NCBI GenBank assembly: GCA_940746715.1
Contig: CALNWN010000008.1
Coordinates: 186,001-250,000, forward strand
Reading direction: 5' to 3'
Source: an uncultured Paraburkholderia sp.
Lineage (GTDB): Bacteria > Pseudomonadota > Gammaproteobacteria > Burkholderiales > Burkholderiaceae
Length of the DNA: 64,000 bases
Numbering within the stretch: the first letter of the stretch is position 1; the number at the start of each line of letters is the position of its first letter. The notes under the pieces were generated by a model. That model saw only the letters and a program-made list of their open reading frames with translations, was not told the origin of the DNA and made no database searches. Positions 48,013-59,100 of this stretch are shown here, in pieces. Position numbers and translations under genes: made by a program.

Positions 48013-48318
48013 ATGAAACGTCTATTGCTTACCAGCGCCCTCGCCATCACGACAATCCTGCCCGCAGCGGCTTTTGCGCAGACCGCCAACGGTCCGCTTA
48101 CCCGCGCGGATGTGAGGGCACAAAGCGCACAGGCGGCGCAAGACCACCGCATGAGCTCGAAGGTGCATTACCCCGGTTCGCAGCAAGCTGCGCGCCCGGA
48201 TCAATCCGTCGACTCGGGCGGCTACGGCACGCAGGGCGGCGGTTCGTCGGAATCGCGTGTGCTGCCGGGGCATGCGGTATCGCCGAGCGCGCGGGCAGCA
48301 CTTTTCGCGCATCATTGA
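48013..48318 (+). CDS. DUF4148-like secreted protein
   Basis: Exported protein of 101 residues, with a signal peptide (LLLTSALAITTILPAAAFA) followed by LTRADVRAQSAQAAQDHRMS, which resembles the DUF4148 motif found in many small Burkholderia periplasmic proteins. The rest is Gly/Ser/Gln-rich. It lies 96 bases before a response-regulator gene, and similar pairs occur in the group, so it may belong to that system. Function unknown. Confidence 0.75.
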   Translation: MKRLLLTSALAITTILPAAAFAQTANGPLTRADVRAQSAQAAQDHRMSSKVHYPGSQQAARPDQSVDSGGYGTQGGGSSESRVLPGHAVSPSARAALFAHH

Positions 48319-48414
48319 GGTGTCTGTGCCTCTATCGCATGCCCGCTCGCACCTTAAGGAAGCGTTAACCTCATCTGCGCGACCATGGGGAATAACGACA
48401 ACGCGGGGAATGCG

Positions 48415-49077
48415 ATGCGTCTGCTTCTCGTAGAAGACGATGAAATGATTGCCGAGCCGGTGCTCGACTCGATGCGCCGCGAAGGCTATGCGATCGATTG
48501 GGCACAGGACGGCCGGGCCGCCGAGCTTTCGCTCGGCAACGGCGTGTACGACCTCGTGCTGCTCGACCTCGGCCTGCCTCGCAAAGACGGCATCGAGGTG
48601 CTCAACGCCTATCGCAGTCAAGGCGGCGAGGCACCCGTCATCATTCTCACCGCACGCGATGCGGTGGACGATCGCATTCGCGGACTCGACGCCGGCGCGG
48701 ACGACTACCTCGTCAAGCCATTCGATCTCAACGAGCTGGCCGCGCGAGTGCGTGCCCTGTCACGGCGCCGCACGGGACAGAAGCAGCCCGTCTATACGCA
48801 CGGCGAGCTGACACTGGATCCCGCCGCTCACGAAGTGACGAAAAGAGGCGTGCCCGTGCCGCTCGTGCCGCGCGAATTTACCTTGCTGCAAGTCCTCATC
48901 GAGGCGCCGGCGCGTGTCTTCACCAAGGCGGAACTGGAGGACAAGCTGTACGGCTGGGGCGAGGAAGTCGGCAGCAATACGATAGAAGTGCATGTGCACA
49001 GTTTGCGCCGCAAGATCGGCGCGGAGCAGATCGTGACGGTTCGCGGCGTCGGGTATCGCCTGAAGAGGTGCGAATGA
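48415..49077 (+). CDS. OmpR-type response regulator (QseB/PmrA-like)
   Basis: Complete regulator of 220 residues. The receiver domain has the acidic pocket in RLLLVEDDEMIAEP, phospho-acceptor Asp in YDLVLLDLGLPRKDGIE, Thr in ILTARD and Lys in DDYLVKPFDLNEL. The winged-helix effector ends HSLRRKIGAEQIVTVRGVGY. I chose ATG 48415 over 48385 because GGGGAAT lies just before it and the receiver starts there. The stop overlaps the start of the kinase gene. The kinase and regulator form an intact pair. Confidence 0.93.
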   Translation: MRLLLVEDDEMIAEPVLDSMRREGYAIDWAQDGRAAELSLGNGVYDLVLLDLGLPRKDGIEVLNAYRSQGGEAPVIILTARDAVDDRIRGLDAGADDYLVKPFDLNELAARVRALSRRRTGQKQPVYTHGELTLDPAAHEVTKRGVPVPLVPREFTLLQVLIEAPARVFTKAELEDKLYGWGEEVGSNTIEVHVHSLRRKIGAEQIVTVRGVGYRLKRCE

Positions 49078-50411
49078 CGTCGATTCGCCGCTGGCTGCTC
49101 GGCTGGCTGATTTGCGGCCTGGCAGCAGCTTCGGCGGCGGCCGCGTTCGGTATCTTTCGCACCGCGCGCAAGGAAGCGAGCGAGCTGTTCGACTACGAAC
49201 TGCGCACCGTCGCCCTGTCGTTGCCAACGAATCTCGAGACCGCGGAAACCGTCGACCGGAAAGGCCCCGAATTCGAGGGCATTTCCGACGATCTCATCCT
49301 GATCGAGATCTGGGACAAGTCAGGCACGCTGGTGTATCACTCACGGCAGGCGCCTGTTCTGACACGCCTGCCCGAAGGTATCCGCACCATCGAGCGGAAC
49401 GAGGTGCATTGGCGCGTGCTGGCGCTGCAACAACCCGATCGCTTCGTGCAGGTCGCGCAGCCGGTTTCCGTGCGCGACGCGTTGGCGTTGCGCCTCGCGC
49501 TGCACACGTTGTGGCCGCTTGCCGTCCTGATGCCGGTGACCATCGTGCTGGTGCTGTTTGTGGTGGGCAGAGGTCTTGCGCCGATCGGCGGATTGTCGCG
49601 CCTGCTCGGCACACGTTCGCTCGAGTCGCTGGAACCGATTCATCTGGACGACAAGGTGCCGGTCGAAATCCGCCCGCTCGTGGATGCCCTCAACGATCTG
49701 CTGCAGCGCCTGAATGTGGCGTCCAAAGCGCAGCGCACGTTCATCGCCGATGCGGCCCATGAGCTTCGTTCGCCGCTCACGGCATTGAAGCTGCAATTGC
49801 AGGCCGCGGAAAAGAACGGCACGCTGACGGGCGACGGACAAACGCTCGAACGCATCGACACCCGCCTTAACCGGCTCATTCGCCTCGTGCACCAGCTGCT
49901 GACGCTCGCTCATGAGGACGCCGAATCGACCAGCACGGGCACCGTGGTCAGCTTGCGAAAAATCGGCGAGCAGGCGGTCGGCGATTTCTCGCTGCTCGCC
50001 GACGACAAGCAGATCGACCTCGGCCTGGAATCCCGGCCACCCGTGACTCGCGACGACGCGTGCAATGTGCTCGCCGACGCGCACGGCGTGAGCGTGCTGC
50101 TGAACAATCTCGTCGACAACGCGATCCGCTACACGCCGCACGGCGGCAAGATGGATGTCGTGCTGACCCGCACCGGCGATCGCTTCGGCTTTGAAGTCGT
50201 CGACACCGGCCCCGGCATCCCCGAAGAAGACCTGAACCGTGTACTCGATCGCTTCTATCGCGGCCAGCACACCAAGGGCACGGGCAGCGGACTCGGACTG
50301 GCCATCGCCGCGCGCATCGCACAGCGGCAGCAGTTACGATTGTTGTTGCGTAATAACTCGGATGGGCGCGGGCTCAGCGCATCGGTGAGCGGATTCGTCA
50401 AGGCAGACTAG
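49074..50411 (+). CDS. Sensor histidine kinase (QseC-like)
   Basis: Complete 445-residue inner-membrane kinase coupled by overlap to the regulator. Two transmembrane helices (WLICGLAAASAAAAFGIF; LAVLMPVTIVLVLFVVG) frame a periplasmic sensor of about 130 residues (residues 30-155). HAMP and HisKA follow (ADAAHELRSPLTALKLQLQA with the phospho-acceptor His), then NLVDNAIRYTPHG, DTGPGIPEED and GSGLGLAIAARIAQ. Membership in the QseC/PmrB group fits the regulator's type. Signal unknown; no metal-binding motif is seen in the sensor. Confidence 0.92.
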   Translation: MTSIRRWLLGWLICGLAAASAAAAFGIFRTARKEASELFDYELRTVALSLPTNLETAETVDRKGPEFEGISDDLILIEIWDKSGTLVYHSRQAPVLTRLPEGIRTIERNEVHWRVLALQQPDRFVQVAQPVSVRDALALRLALHTLWPLAVLMPVTIVLVLFVVGRGLAPIGGLSRLLGTRSLESLEPIHLDDKVPVEIRPLVDALNDLLQRLNVASKAQRTFIADAAHELRSPLTALKLQLQAAEKNGTLTGDGQTLERIDTRLNRLIRLVHQLLTLAHEDAESTSTGTVVSLRKIGEQAVGDFSLLADDKQIDLGLESRPPVTRDDACNVLADAHGVSVLLNNLVDNAIRYTPHGGKMDVVLTRTGDRFGFEVVDTGPGIPEEDLNRVLDRFYRGQHTKGTGSGLGLAIAARIAQRQQLRLLLRNNSDGRGLSASVSGFVKAD

Positions 50412-50590
50412 CGCGGCTGCAAGCACGGGCAGCACGCACAGCACGCGACACTCTGTGCGCTCCCGCACACAGCGGCGCAGATCCGTCTTGACCGCGCGAA
50501 ACGAGCGCCCTACCTTTTTCAAAGCGCCTTCATCTGCTTTACGTTTTGTCTGCGTGCGGTTTAATCGTTGGTGAACTGAACGGAGGACTT

Positions 50591-51652
50591 ATGGAAAGTG
50601 AGCCGGACAGTGCTTTCGCAGCCTCCTCGAGCCAAGCATCGCCGGAACCCTCTCCCGAACGGCTGCTGCAATTGGGCATGGCCTTCTGGGCTTCCAAGAC
50701 GCTGCTATCCGCCGTCGAACTGGGCGTATTCACGCAACTGGCCAGCGGTCCGCGCGATGCGGCGGCGCTCACGGAGTCGCTCGGGCTTCATCCGCGCTCC
50801 GCGCTCGATTTTCTCGATGCGCTCGTGGCGCTCTCGGTACTGGAGCGGCGCGACGGCGCATACAGCAATACGCCGGATGCGGATGTTTTCCTTGACAAGG
50901 CGAAGCCGTCTTACGTGGGCGGTCTGCTCGAAATAGCGAATGCGCGGCTCTATCCATTCTGGGGCTCGCTCACCGAAGCGTTGCGAACCGGCCTGCCGCA
51001 AAACGAAGCCAAAACCGGCGGCAACCTGTTCGACGCGATCTACCGCGACGAGGTGTCGCTGCGCGGCTTTCTGCGTGCGATGAGCGGTGTGAGTCTCGGT
51101 GCCGCGCGCGCCATCGCCCAGCGCTTTCCGTGGAGCGAGTATAAGACGTTCATCGATATCGGGGCCGCGCAAGGCGCGCTGCCCGTGCAGTTCGCGCTGG
51201 CCAATCCTCATATGAGCGGCGGGGGCTTCGACCTGCCCCTCGTGGGTCCCGAATTCAACGAATATGTCGCGGCTCATGGGCTCACCGAGCGCTTGCAGTT
51301 TTATCCCGGCGACTTTTTCAAGGACCCGTGTCCTTCCGCGGATGTCCTCATCATGGGCCATATTCTTCACGACTGGCCGCTGCCGCAGAAGCTCGAACTC
51401 CTGTCGAAATGCCACGCCGCGTTGCCGCCCGGCGGTTCGCTCGTCGTGTACGACGCGATCATCGACGACGACCGCCGCAGCAACGCATTCGGCCTGCTGA
51501 TGAGTCTGAACATGCTGATCGAAACGCCAGGCGGGTTCGATTACACCGGTGCGCAATGCCGCGAATGGATGAAGCAGACGGGCTTTGCCGAAGTGCGGGT
51601 CGAGCATCTGGTGGGGCCGGACTCGATGGTGGTCGGAATCAAATCACGCTAG
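50591..51652 (+). CDS. SAM-dependent O-methyltransferase (COMT / hydroxyneurosporene-methyltransferase family)
   Basis: Complete 353-residue enzyme. N-terminal winged-helix dimerisation domain ([20 protein letters not shown]) and a Rossmann methyltransferase domain with the SAM motif [20 protein letters not shown], the second motif [20 protein letters not shown] carrying the catalytic-His region, and [20 protein letters not shown] near the end. Family members methylate phenolic or polyketide hydroxyls. The ATG at 50591 has GGAGGACTT upstream. It stands alone; substrate cannot be inferred. Confidence 0.9.
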   Translation: MESEPDSAFAASSSQASPEPSPERLLQLGMAFWASKTLLSAVELGVFTQLASGPRDAAALTESLGLHPRSALDFLDALVALSVLERRDGAYSNTPDADVFLDKAKPSYVGGLLEIANARLYPFWGSLTEALRTGLPQNEAKTGGNLFDAIYRDEVSLRGFLRAMSGVSLGAARAIAQRFPWSEYKTFIDIGAAQGALPVQFALANPHMSGGGFDLPLVGPEFNEYVAAHGLTERLQFYPGDFFKDPCPSADVLIMGHILHDWPLPQKLELLSKCHAALPPGGSLVVYDAIIDDDRRSNAFGLLMSLNMLIETPGGFDYTGAQCREWMKQTGFAEVRVEHLVGPDSMVVGIKSR

Positions 51653-51793
51653 CGCTGTGGCAGATTGAACCGCAGGGCGTCGGAGCCCTCGCGGGAATAA
51701 CTGTCCGATGTCACTGGTTTACCGATGCAGAGCGAGTCATCTCGAACGCAGACCGCTTTCGAACGATTCGCTCGTCCATCGAGGAGCAGTGCC

Positions 51794-52117
51794 ATGAAAT
51801 CCAGTCATGCAAACCGCGCGACGTCCCGCGCGTTGTTCTCCCTTATTTCCACCGTCGCCCTCATGATTGCGTCGCCATGGGCACGCGCGCAAGCATCGCC
51901 CGAGACCAGTCATCCGCTTACGCGCGCCAAAGTCATGCATGAACTCGAAGAACTGGAAGCCGCCGGATACAACCCGTCGCTCGGCGACGACGGCCAGTAT
52001 CCCGCCGACATTCAGGAAGCCGAAAGAAAAGTCGCCGCCATGCATGCGGCACAAAAGAGCGCGCTCATGGATCAGGACACGGCCATGCAGACCATGCCCA
52101 TGCCCGTGCAGAAATAG
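51794..52117 (+). CDS. DUF4148 domain protein
   Basis: Exported small protein of 107 residues with a signal peptide (SLISTVALMIASPWARA). The mature part, SHPLTRAKVMHELEELEAAG followed by YNPSLGDDGQYPADIQEAER, is a classic DUF4148 sequence. ATG at 51794 with GGAGCAGTGCC ahead. Function unknown. It is one of two DUF4148-type genes in 4 kb; the other precedes the two-component system. Confidence 0.88.
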   Translation: MKSSHANRATSRALFSLISTVALMIASPWARAQASPETSHPLTRAKVMHELEELEAAGYNPSLGDDGQYPADIQEAERKVAAMHAAQKSALMDQDTAMQTMPMPVQK

Positions 52118-52180
52118 CACTGACGCGCAGCACACACGCTACGGGAAACCGAACAGCCGACTCCACCGCGGATGACCTCA

Positions 52181-53108
52181 TCACGCGACTTCGCCGAGCT
52201 CCCGCGCGACAAAATCCACGAATGCGCGAATGCGCGAATGCGCGAATGCGGTTCGACATTTGATGCCGCTGCGAATACACGGCGAAGATATCGGCGTTCG
52301 GCGTGTCGTAACCCGGCAGCACGACCACGAGCGAGCCGTCGGCCAGGTACTGCTTGATGTCCCATTCGGCGCGCATCAGAATGCCGTGCCCTTCGAGCGC
52401 CCACTTCACCGCGATCTCGCCGTCGTTGGTGGTGAGCGTGCCCTTGATGCGCACCGCCTCGGTCTTCTGCGAGGCGCCCTTGCCCGAAGTCAGGCGCCAC
52501 ACGCCATACGCTTCGTCGCCCTGACGAATGCCGATGCAGTTGTGCCGCGTGAGATCGTGCGGCGTGATCGGCATGCCGTGCGACGCAATATACGAAGGCG
52601 CCGCGCAGAGCAAACGCCGGTTGCCCGCGAGGCGCCGCGCGATCACGCGCGTGTCGGGCGGCTCGCCGAAGCGGATGCACACGTCGAAGGTATCGTCCGT
52701 GAGCGGCGGCGTGACCGATAGCTGAAGCTGCACCGACACCTGCGGGTACTTCGCGACAAAGCGCGAAATGGCGGGCGCGACATGACTGCGCCCGAACCCG
52801 AGTGTGGCATTCACACGCAGCAGTCCCTTCGGGCTCTTCTTCACCGAACCGAGCAACTCGGCCAGCTCATCGATTTCGTCGAGAATTCTGCGCGCGTGCC
52901 CGAGATACAACTCGCCTTCGGGCGTCAGCATCATCCGCCGCGTCGTGCGGTTGACGAGCGCGACGCCCGCGCGGCTCTCCATCTGCGTGAGCCGCTTGCT
53001 GACGGCCGCCGCCGTCAATCCCAGTTCGCGCGCCGCCGCACTCAGGCTGCCTGACGCCGCGAGCGTCGAAAAAAAGCTCAGATCGGCCGGCTGAACGGTA
53101 TCGCGCAT
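52181..53108 (-). CDS. LysR-family regulator (tartrate-type), 3' end frameshifted by 8-bp repeat expansion
   Basis: LysR regulator of the TtuA/DmlR-like group, divergent from the tartrate dehydrogenase gene by 108 bases. N-terminal helix-turn-helix (SLSAAARELGLTAAAVSKRL), effector domain GLLRVNATLGFGRSHVAPAI. Near the end the 8-base unit AATGCGCG is repeated 3.75 times (52221-52250). Removing two units restores RIRAFVDFVARELGEVA and a TGA at 52181; with them the frame runs on for about 40 alien residues. The effector domain is whole, so function may survive. Start ATG 53108. Confidence 0.87.
52221..52250. repeat. Octanucleotide tandem repeat (AATGCGCG x 3.75)
   Basis: Perfect 8-base units in the last codons of the LysR gene. 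The unit is not a multiple of three, so copy-number change switches the C-terminal frame. Confidence 0.9.
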
Positions 53109-53216
53109 GGGCGGCACTTGTGAATAACAGTTAAAGATGCTTTGAGTTTAGCACCGGTTTTTGCGCGCAGATGTCGATAGAGTCGTCCTCATGCACAACA
53201 TTCCCGGAGACACAGC

Positions 53217-54310
53217 ATGAAGACCTATCGCATCGCGACCATTCCCGGCGACGGCATCGGCAAGGAAGTCGTGCCGGCCGGCGCGCAGGTTCTCGAAGCG
53301 CTCGCCAGGAGCACGAAGTCGTTCGCATTCGAATTCGAGAACTTCGACTGGGGCGGCGATTACTACCGCAAGCATGGCATGATGATGCCGGCGGACGGAC
53401 TCGACGCGATCCGCGACAAGGATGCGATCCTGTTCGGCTCCGCAGGCGACCCCGACATTCCCGATCACATCACGCTGTGGGGTCTGCGTCTGAAGATCTG
53501 CCAGGGTTTCGATCAATACGCGAACGTGCGCCCCACGCGCATCCTGCCCGGCATCGACGCCCCGCTCAAGCGCTGCAAGCCCGAGGACCTGAACTGGGTA
53601 ATCGTGCACGAAAACTCGGAGGGCGAATACTCGGGCGTCGGCGGCCGCGTTCACCAAGGGCATCCGATCGAAGCGGCAACCGACGTGTCGATCATGACCC
53701 GCGCCGGTGTCGAGCGCATCATGCGCTTCGCGTTCCGCCTCGCGCAGTCCCGGCCGCGCAAGCTGCTGACTGTGATCACGAAGAGCAACGCCCAGCGCCA
53801 CGCGATGGTGATGTGGGACGAAATCGCGCTGCAGGTCTCGAAGGAATTCCCCGACGTAACGTGGGACAAGGAACTCGTGGATGCATCGACCGCCCGCATG
53901 ATCAACCGTCCCGCGAGCCTCGACACCATCGTCGCCACCAATCTGCACGCCGACATTCTCAGCGACCTGGCCGCCGCGCTGGCCGGCAGCCTCGGATTGC
54001 GCCGACCGGCAACATCGATCCCGAACACCGCTTTCCTTCGATGTTCGAACCGATCCACGGCTCGGCGTTCGACATCATGGGCAAGGGGCTCGCGAATCCC
54101 GTGGGAACCTTCTGGTCGGTCGTGATGCTGCTCGAACATCTCGGCGAATTCGACGCGGCGAGACGTGTCATGCAGGCCGTGGAAGCCGTGACCGCGGACA
54201 AGTCGCTGCACACTGGCGACCTCGGCGGCACGGCGACCACCGCGCAGGTGACCGCCGCGGCGTGCGCATTCATCGAGCGCGCTGCAGCGCCCGCGGCGAA
54301 CGCCGCATAG
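53217..54310 (+). CDS. ttuC: Tartrate dehydrogenase/decarboxylase (TtuC), frameshifted
   Basis: NAD-dependent beta-decarboxylating dehydrogenase of the isopropylmalate/isocitrate family that oxidises tartrate and also D-malate. IATIPGDGIGKEVVPAGAQV is the N-terminus; YANVRPTRILPGIDAPLK and VHENSEGEYSGVGGRVHQGH are substrate-loop motifs; NLHADILSDLAAALAGSLG carries the metal Asp residues. One base is lost near 53999 (SLG, then IAPTGNIDPEHRFPSMFE in the next frame). EPIHGSAFDIMGKG is the NAD-adenosine loop. About 365 codons, as usual. A truncated MFS gene follows, presumably the tartrate importer. Confidence 0.92.
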
Positions 54311-54480
54311 GTCTGCAAATCACCCTGCAAATCAGCCTGATATTGCACGACAAGTTCGCCGCGCGAGGCGCGCCCCCAGGCCTGCACCCGGACAACAGCC
54401 GCATTCGACGGCTGCGGCGCGCTTCGCTTTGCCACCTTTCACAAGCGCGCACCGCTTACGCCTCCAAAGGAGGAGACAAT

Positions 54481-55522
54481 GATGACCGACCTCGAAAGCC
54501 GGGTGTCCCGCAAGCTCACGCTGCGGATCATCCCGTTTGTGATGCTGCTGTATTTCGTGAGTTTCCTCGACCGCGTCAACGTGGGCTTCGCCGCGCTGCG
54601 CCGCTATGAACAGGCGCGGCTGCTGGGCGGCGGCTCGGCGATTAATGCGCTCATGGCGAACCGCGGCGCGCCCGCCGACTACGACGAATGGGACACCCTC
54701 GGCGCACAAGGCTGGAACTGGCAAGCGTGTCTGCCTTATTTTCGCAAGCTCGAAACCGACTGCGACTTCGACGGCCCGGACCATCGCGAACTGCACGGAG
54801 CCCACGGCCCGCTACGCATCCAGCGAACGGCATGGCCGCGCATCCCGCCCTTCGTGAAAGCCGTGCTGGATACGTTAAAGCACGACTATCCGCTGCGCGA
54901 AGACCAGAACGGCCCGTGGCAGGACGGCACCTTTATCGGCTCCATTGCAGTGAGCGCGCAGGGCGAGCGCATACCCACCTCCGTGTGTTATCTGGACGAC
55001 ACCGTGCGAGCGCGGCCCAATCTCACCATCCGCACCGATGAGATCGCGGAGCGCATCCTGTTCGACCGAAGGCGCGCGGTTGGCGCGCGCGTGCTCACCC
55101 TGTTCTTCTGGGTCAACAAATCGTATTCGCGGGGGCGTCTCAAGCTTAGATCGGCGAGCGCATTGGACGAGCCCGACGTCGATTTCGCGATGCTGTCCGA
55201 TGCGCGCGATCTCGAACGGCTCAAGCTCGCGCTGCGTTTCGGCGCAAAGACGCTCGCCGCGCCAACAATGGCGGCGCATCGCGACACGTTGTTTCCATCG
55301 AGCTATTCGCCGCGCGTCGCGGCGGTTGCCGTGCCAGGTGCATGGAACGCGTTGCAACGCGGCGCGCTTTCGGCGCTGCTGGACATCGCGGGGCCGTTGC
55401 GCGCGTCGCTCGTGCGCCGCGTGGTCACGCAAGGCGTGACGCTCGACCAGCTGCTCGCCGACGATACCGCACTCACGCAGTTCGTCACGCGTTCGGTGGG
55501 CGGCACATGGCACCCGTCGTGA
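54481..55522 (+). pseudogene. Chimera: MFS transporter N-terminus fused in frame to GMC oxidoreductase fragment
   Basis: Residues 1-40 (SRKLTLRIIPFVMLLYFVSF, then [11 protein letters not shown]) are the first helix of an ACS-type MFS importer, as expected after ttuC. From about 54600 the frame continues RRYEQARLLGGGSAINALMA, which is a glucose-methanol-choline oxidoreductase without its FAD-binding first 80 residues. The GMC part has a further break at about 55090, where AVGARVLTLFFWVNKSYSRG skips roughly 150 residues, and it ends at GGTWHPS, just before the usual HxN active-site region. Both parent genes are destroyed. The 3' end abuts the Tc locus. Start ATG 54481 after GGAGGAGACA. Confidence 0.85.
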
Positions 55523-56099
55523 ACCTGCCGCATGGGCGATGCAGGGTGCGCGATTCAATGACCGGTTCACCGGTGAGGCGAAAGCCGCTCCACGTCAGGC
55601 GTCCCGCAGTATCGTAGCGGCGCACACATTGTCCGCGCAGGTTGCGCGCCTGCGCATCAGCTTCCTGCTCGCCGTACACCCATACCTCGCGGGTCGCGGG
55701 AGCTTGACTCGCAACAGCCTCCTCGGCTGTCAGCGGACGCCCCACTACATCGTACGTCCACGTCGCGGTGGTTCCACGGGCGTCACGGGCCCAAACCGCT
55801 CGACCGTCAGCATCGGCCAGCGTCCACCTCGTACCGGCGTCAACACTGGCGGTACACAACGCACCGCCAGCAAGCGACGTCACGTAAGCGAAGTTCGGTG
55901 TCTCACCCGCACTGAACAACCGGGCATCGATTCGAGACGAAACAAACCCGAGCAGGTTGTACTCGGTCCGCTCGATCCGCTCGTCGAGGTCATCTCTAAC
56001 CGCCGCGCGGTTGTAGCTCAGCGTGCGCACCGTCTCGCCTCGATTGCCCACTACTGCCAGCGTCGGCGTGCCGTACCCAGGATTCTCAAGCGTCGTCAT
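55520..56099 (-). pseudogene. Tc-toxin C subunit (TccC-type), N-terminal fragment
   Basis: About 190 residues at the end of the Tc locus resemble the start of TccC proteins: TPTLAVVGNRGETVRTLSYN, then RIERTEYNLLGFVSSRIDAR, SLAGGALCTASVDAGTRWTL and NLRGQCVRRYDTAGRLTWSG. TccC proteins are about 950 residues: an RHS-repeat half that joins the B-subunit cocoon, an aspartyl autoprotease and a variable toxic tip. Here the frame runs into the end of the GMC fragment after TLHR at about 55520, so the rest including the toxin is lost. Start ATG 56099, 41 bases after the B subunit stop. Confidence 0.78.
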
Positions 56100-56139
56100 A
56101 ACAATCTCTACCTTTTAAAGAAGCGCCACTGCCACATCG

Positions 56140-59100
56140 TCAGTTCGTCGGCTGCCAGGTATCGTTCTCGTCCTCGGCGACTGTGAACCATGGGTAGTAG
56201 CCCATGCGCCGCAGATATCCCTTGGCTGTCACAACTTGCACCTCGCGACCAATCGCATCGTAGTAGTGCGTATCCGCATACCCACAGCTACGCATCGCCG
56301 TGTCGGCCACATAACGCCAGTCGTTGATAAAGTACGGCTGATAGCTGCGCACCGGCTGCCCCTTGTTGTCGTACTCGACCTTGCCGGACACCGCCCAACG
56401 CGTCGCCGTCTCTTGACTAATCGGCTTGCCGGCCTCATCTACGACAATTTCACCTCGCTCATTACGTTGCCATGCGGCACCCCCCAGTACCTTTTGCGCG
56501 ACCTGTAACGCCCGACCAAAACCATCGACATAACCCACGCCGACCCGCACCTGTTGTGCTGAATCGGATGGGTAACGATCCGCAATCAGCGACGCTTGCT
56601 GAACCGGCTGTCGAGGCAGTGCCCGAATGATCGGGCGAACGCCATCCGGAAGGTCGGCCATCGGCACATCGCCAGCCGCCCACGCATGCCCTGCAGACAG
56701 GACTCGACCATCCGGGGTGAGGAACGCGTGCGCCTGCAGTGCATTCCAAATTGACGCGACGTCGCCCGTCACAACTTTCAGCGCATCCTGAGCCAATTGC
56801 CCCATCCAGCTAAGCGGGTCAGCCAGATAAATGCCCGCCACCGTCTGTGTCGACGCACCCGCCCCCTGAATGCCCTGAGCGACCGTAAGCTCACCCAGAG
56901 AGAAGTCCGCCAGGGCGCTAAAGCCGACCGGCAGCCCTTCCTCGGTGCCGTAAAAACTACTTGCCCCCACGCGCCCCAGCGCATCGAACAACACCTCCTA
57001 GGTATTGCCATTGAGGTCCACCACTTGCTTGGGGTGCAAGAAGCGATAGTCGTAGACCGCCGTCGTCCGATTGTCGAGCGCATCGGTGGTCTTCTTCAGT
57101 CCACACGTGAAGTCGTCGTACTCATATTTCACCTCCCCCGTCAGCGCGCTCGTGCGCTGGCTGCATGGGCGATAGAACTCCGCCGCCGATCCATAAGACG
57201 CATATCCGCGCGGCGCAACCCAGACTTGCGATTCTTTGACCTGATCATCCGGCGGCAGCAAACGGTCCGCCAAGCGATACCCGGCTTGCTTAAGCAAGGC
57301 AGTCAGTGCCTCATCGTCCAGCACACCGTCGAACGCCTCGAGCGCGACATCGTCGAGTTCAGCCGTTTCCACATGGTCGACAAGCGCGGTCAAGCCAACC
57401 GGAGTGTCCGTATAAAAGATCTGCTGCTGCCCGGCGTACGTGCGCGGCTTTTGGGCATCCAGCCATCCCCCCGCTTGCGTCAGCAATTCGTAGCACAATC
57501 CGTTCACCGGCACTTGACTACCGTCGAAAACCAACACGTCACTGCGCTGCTGGCTAGGAAGGCCCAATCGCCACGCTTGCGCATCATCCAAGTGGATCGG
57601 CAGGCTACGCTGCTCGGTCAGAATCAGCTTGGCTTGCTGGTCGTCGTAACTGCTGGCCCAACCCGTTGAGGGCAGTGTCGCCGGATAGGGATTGGCGTTT
57701 GGCCGCGGACGGCGCGGATAATTCGCCGCAACTTGCCAGGTCACGCTGCCGTAGCGGTCCAGTTGCAGTTGAACCTGCTGGCTGACCAACGGGTCGACCG
57801 CGATACGCTCATAGCTGTAACTGACCTGCTCGAGCACGGTCGGCATGGCAACCGGGCTCACCCGGGCCGCCCCGGACTGGACAAGCCGGACCTGATAGCG
57901 CGCCGTCGAGACCGTATATGGCACGGCTTCCTTGTCGCTACCGTCCAGGCCATACACTTCCTGACGTAGCTGGACGCCCTTGAGTGCTCGGAACAACCAG
58001 TAGCGTGTGTCGGCATCCACTGCATCAAGTTCGGCGTCCTGTTGGTGCTCGGCATCGAACTTGGTCACGCGGGTACGATTGATTGATACTGCACTCGCAT
58101 CTTGGTAAGGCGAGTTCGCCAGTGCCGTTTCATCGGCCTCTCGGCCAGTGTGGTACCACGTCTTGGTAAAGAGCGGCGGCGCAAGCGGCACCGGACTATC
58201 GATCGTCGTGGTCACCTGTTGCGCGTCTTGCGCCGTCACGAGCCCGAAGCCGCGAAATTCACGCTCGATACCGTCGTACACGCCATGGTGATAGCCATAT
58301 TGCTGGGCAATCGAATTGCCGGTGATTTCATCGAGCGTCGTCACCTGGGCGACCGTGTGGATCGGCATCGGCAACGCGGACGTCAGCGTCGGGGCCGCCT
58401 GCTTGTCGTCGAGCCAGTATTGCACCGAGCTGCGGTAACTGAAGGTCGTATGCATCCCCATGTTGTTGTTCACGCTCGTGAGCAGATACGGCTTGGCCTT
58501 GGCAAAATCCAACCGCCAATGTCTCGGCGCCATATGCGTATGCGAGATAACCAGGCTGGCGACGCCCACGCCCTGCAGATCGGCAAAGCTGGCGCGGCAC
58601 ACCCGGTCGAACGTCAGCCCGGCGGGCAGCGGCAAGGTGACCGGTGCGGCAAAGCCATTGCCGGACTGATTCAGATAGAGCGTCAAGTCATTGCGCTCGA
58701 GATAGATCAAGTCGGTCGCGCCGCTGCCATCCAGATCGGCCAGGAAGACCTGGTCGGGATTGAAGGTGTCGCGATCGAAATTGAGCGTGGCGAGCAGGAA
58801 CGGCCGGCCGAACCGACCTCGCCCCAGATTCGGCCAACACATGACGCCATCGTGGCGGATGCGGATGAGATGCGCCTGCCCAGAACCGAGTACGTCGCTG
58901 AAGGCGACCAGTTCCCGTGCGTCTCGCCCTGCAACCGGCAGCGTGATGTCTGCAGCCTGACTAACGTCCGATCCACGAGCAAACCCGTCGCGTTGGTTCG
59001 CATAAAGGCGCACGCTCTTGGGGCCGATCAATGCCAGATCCGACAAGCCCGAGCCAACCAAGTCCGCCAGTTGTGCCTGCGGATGGAAAAACTCCGTTGG

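Noticed and set aside
52221..52250. CRISPR-like repeat
   Set aside because: Eight-base direct units without spacers, inside a coding region; a simple tandem repeat.
55520..56099. RHS/polymorphic toxin with immunity gene
   Set aside because: The frame stops before any toxin domain and no small immunity-like gene follows; the sequence matches the N-terminus of TccC instead.
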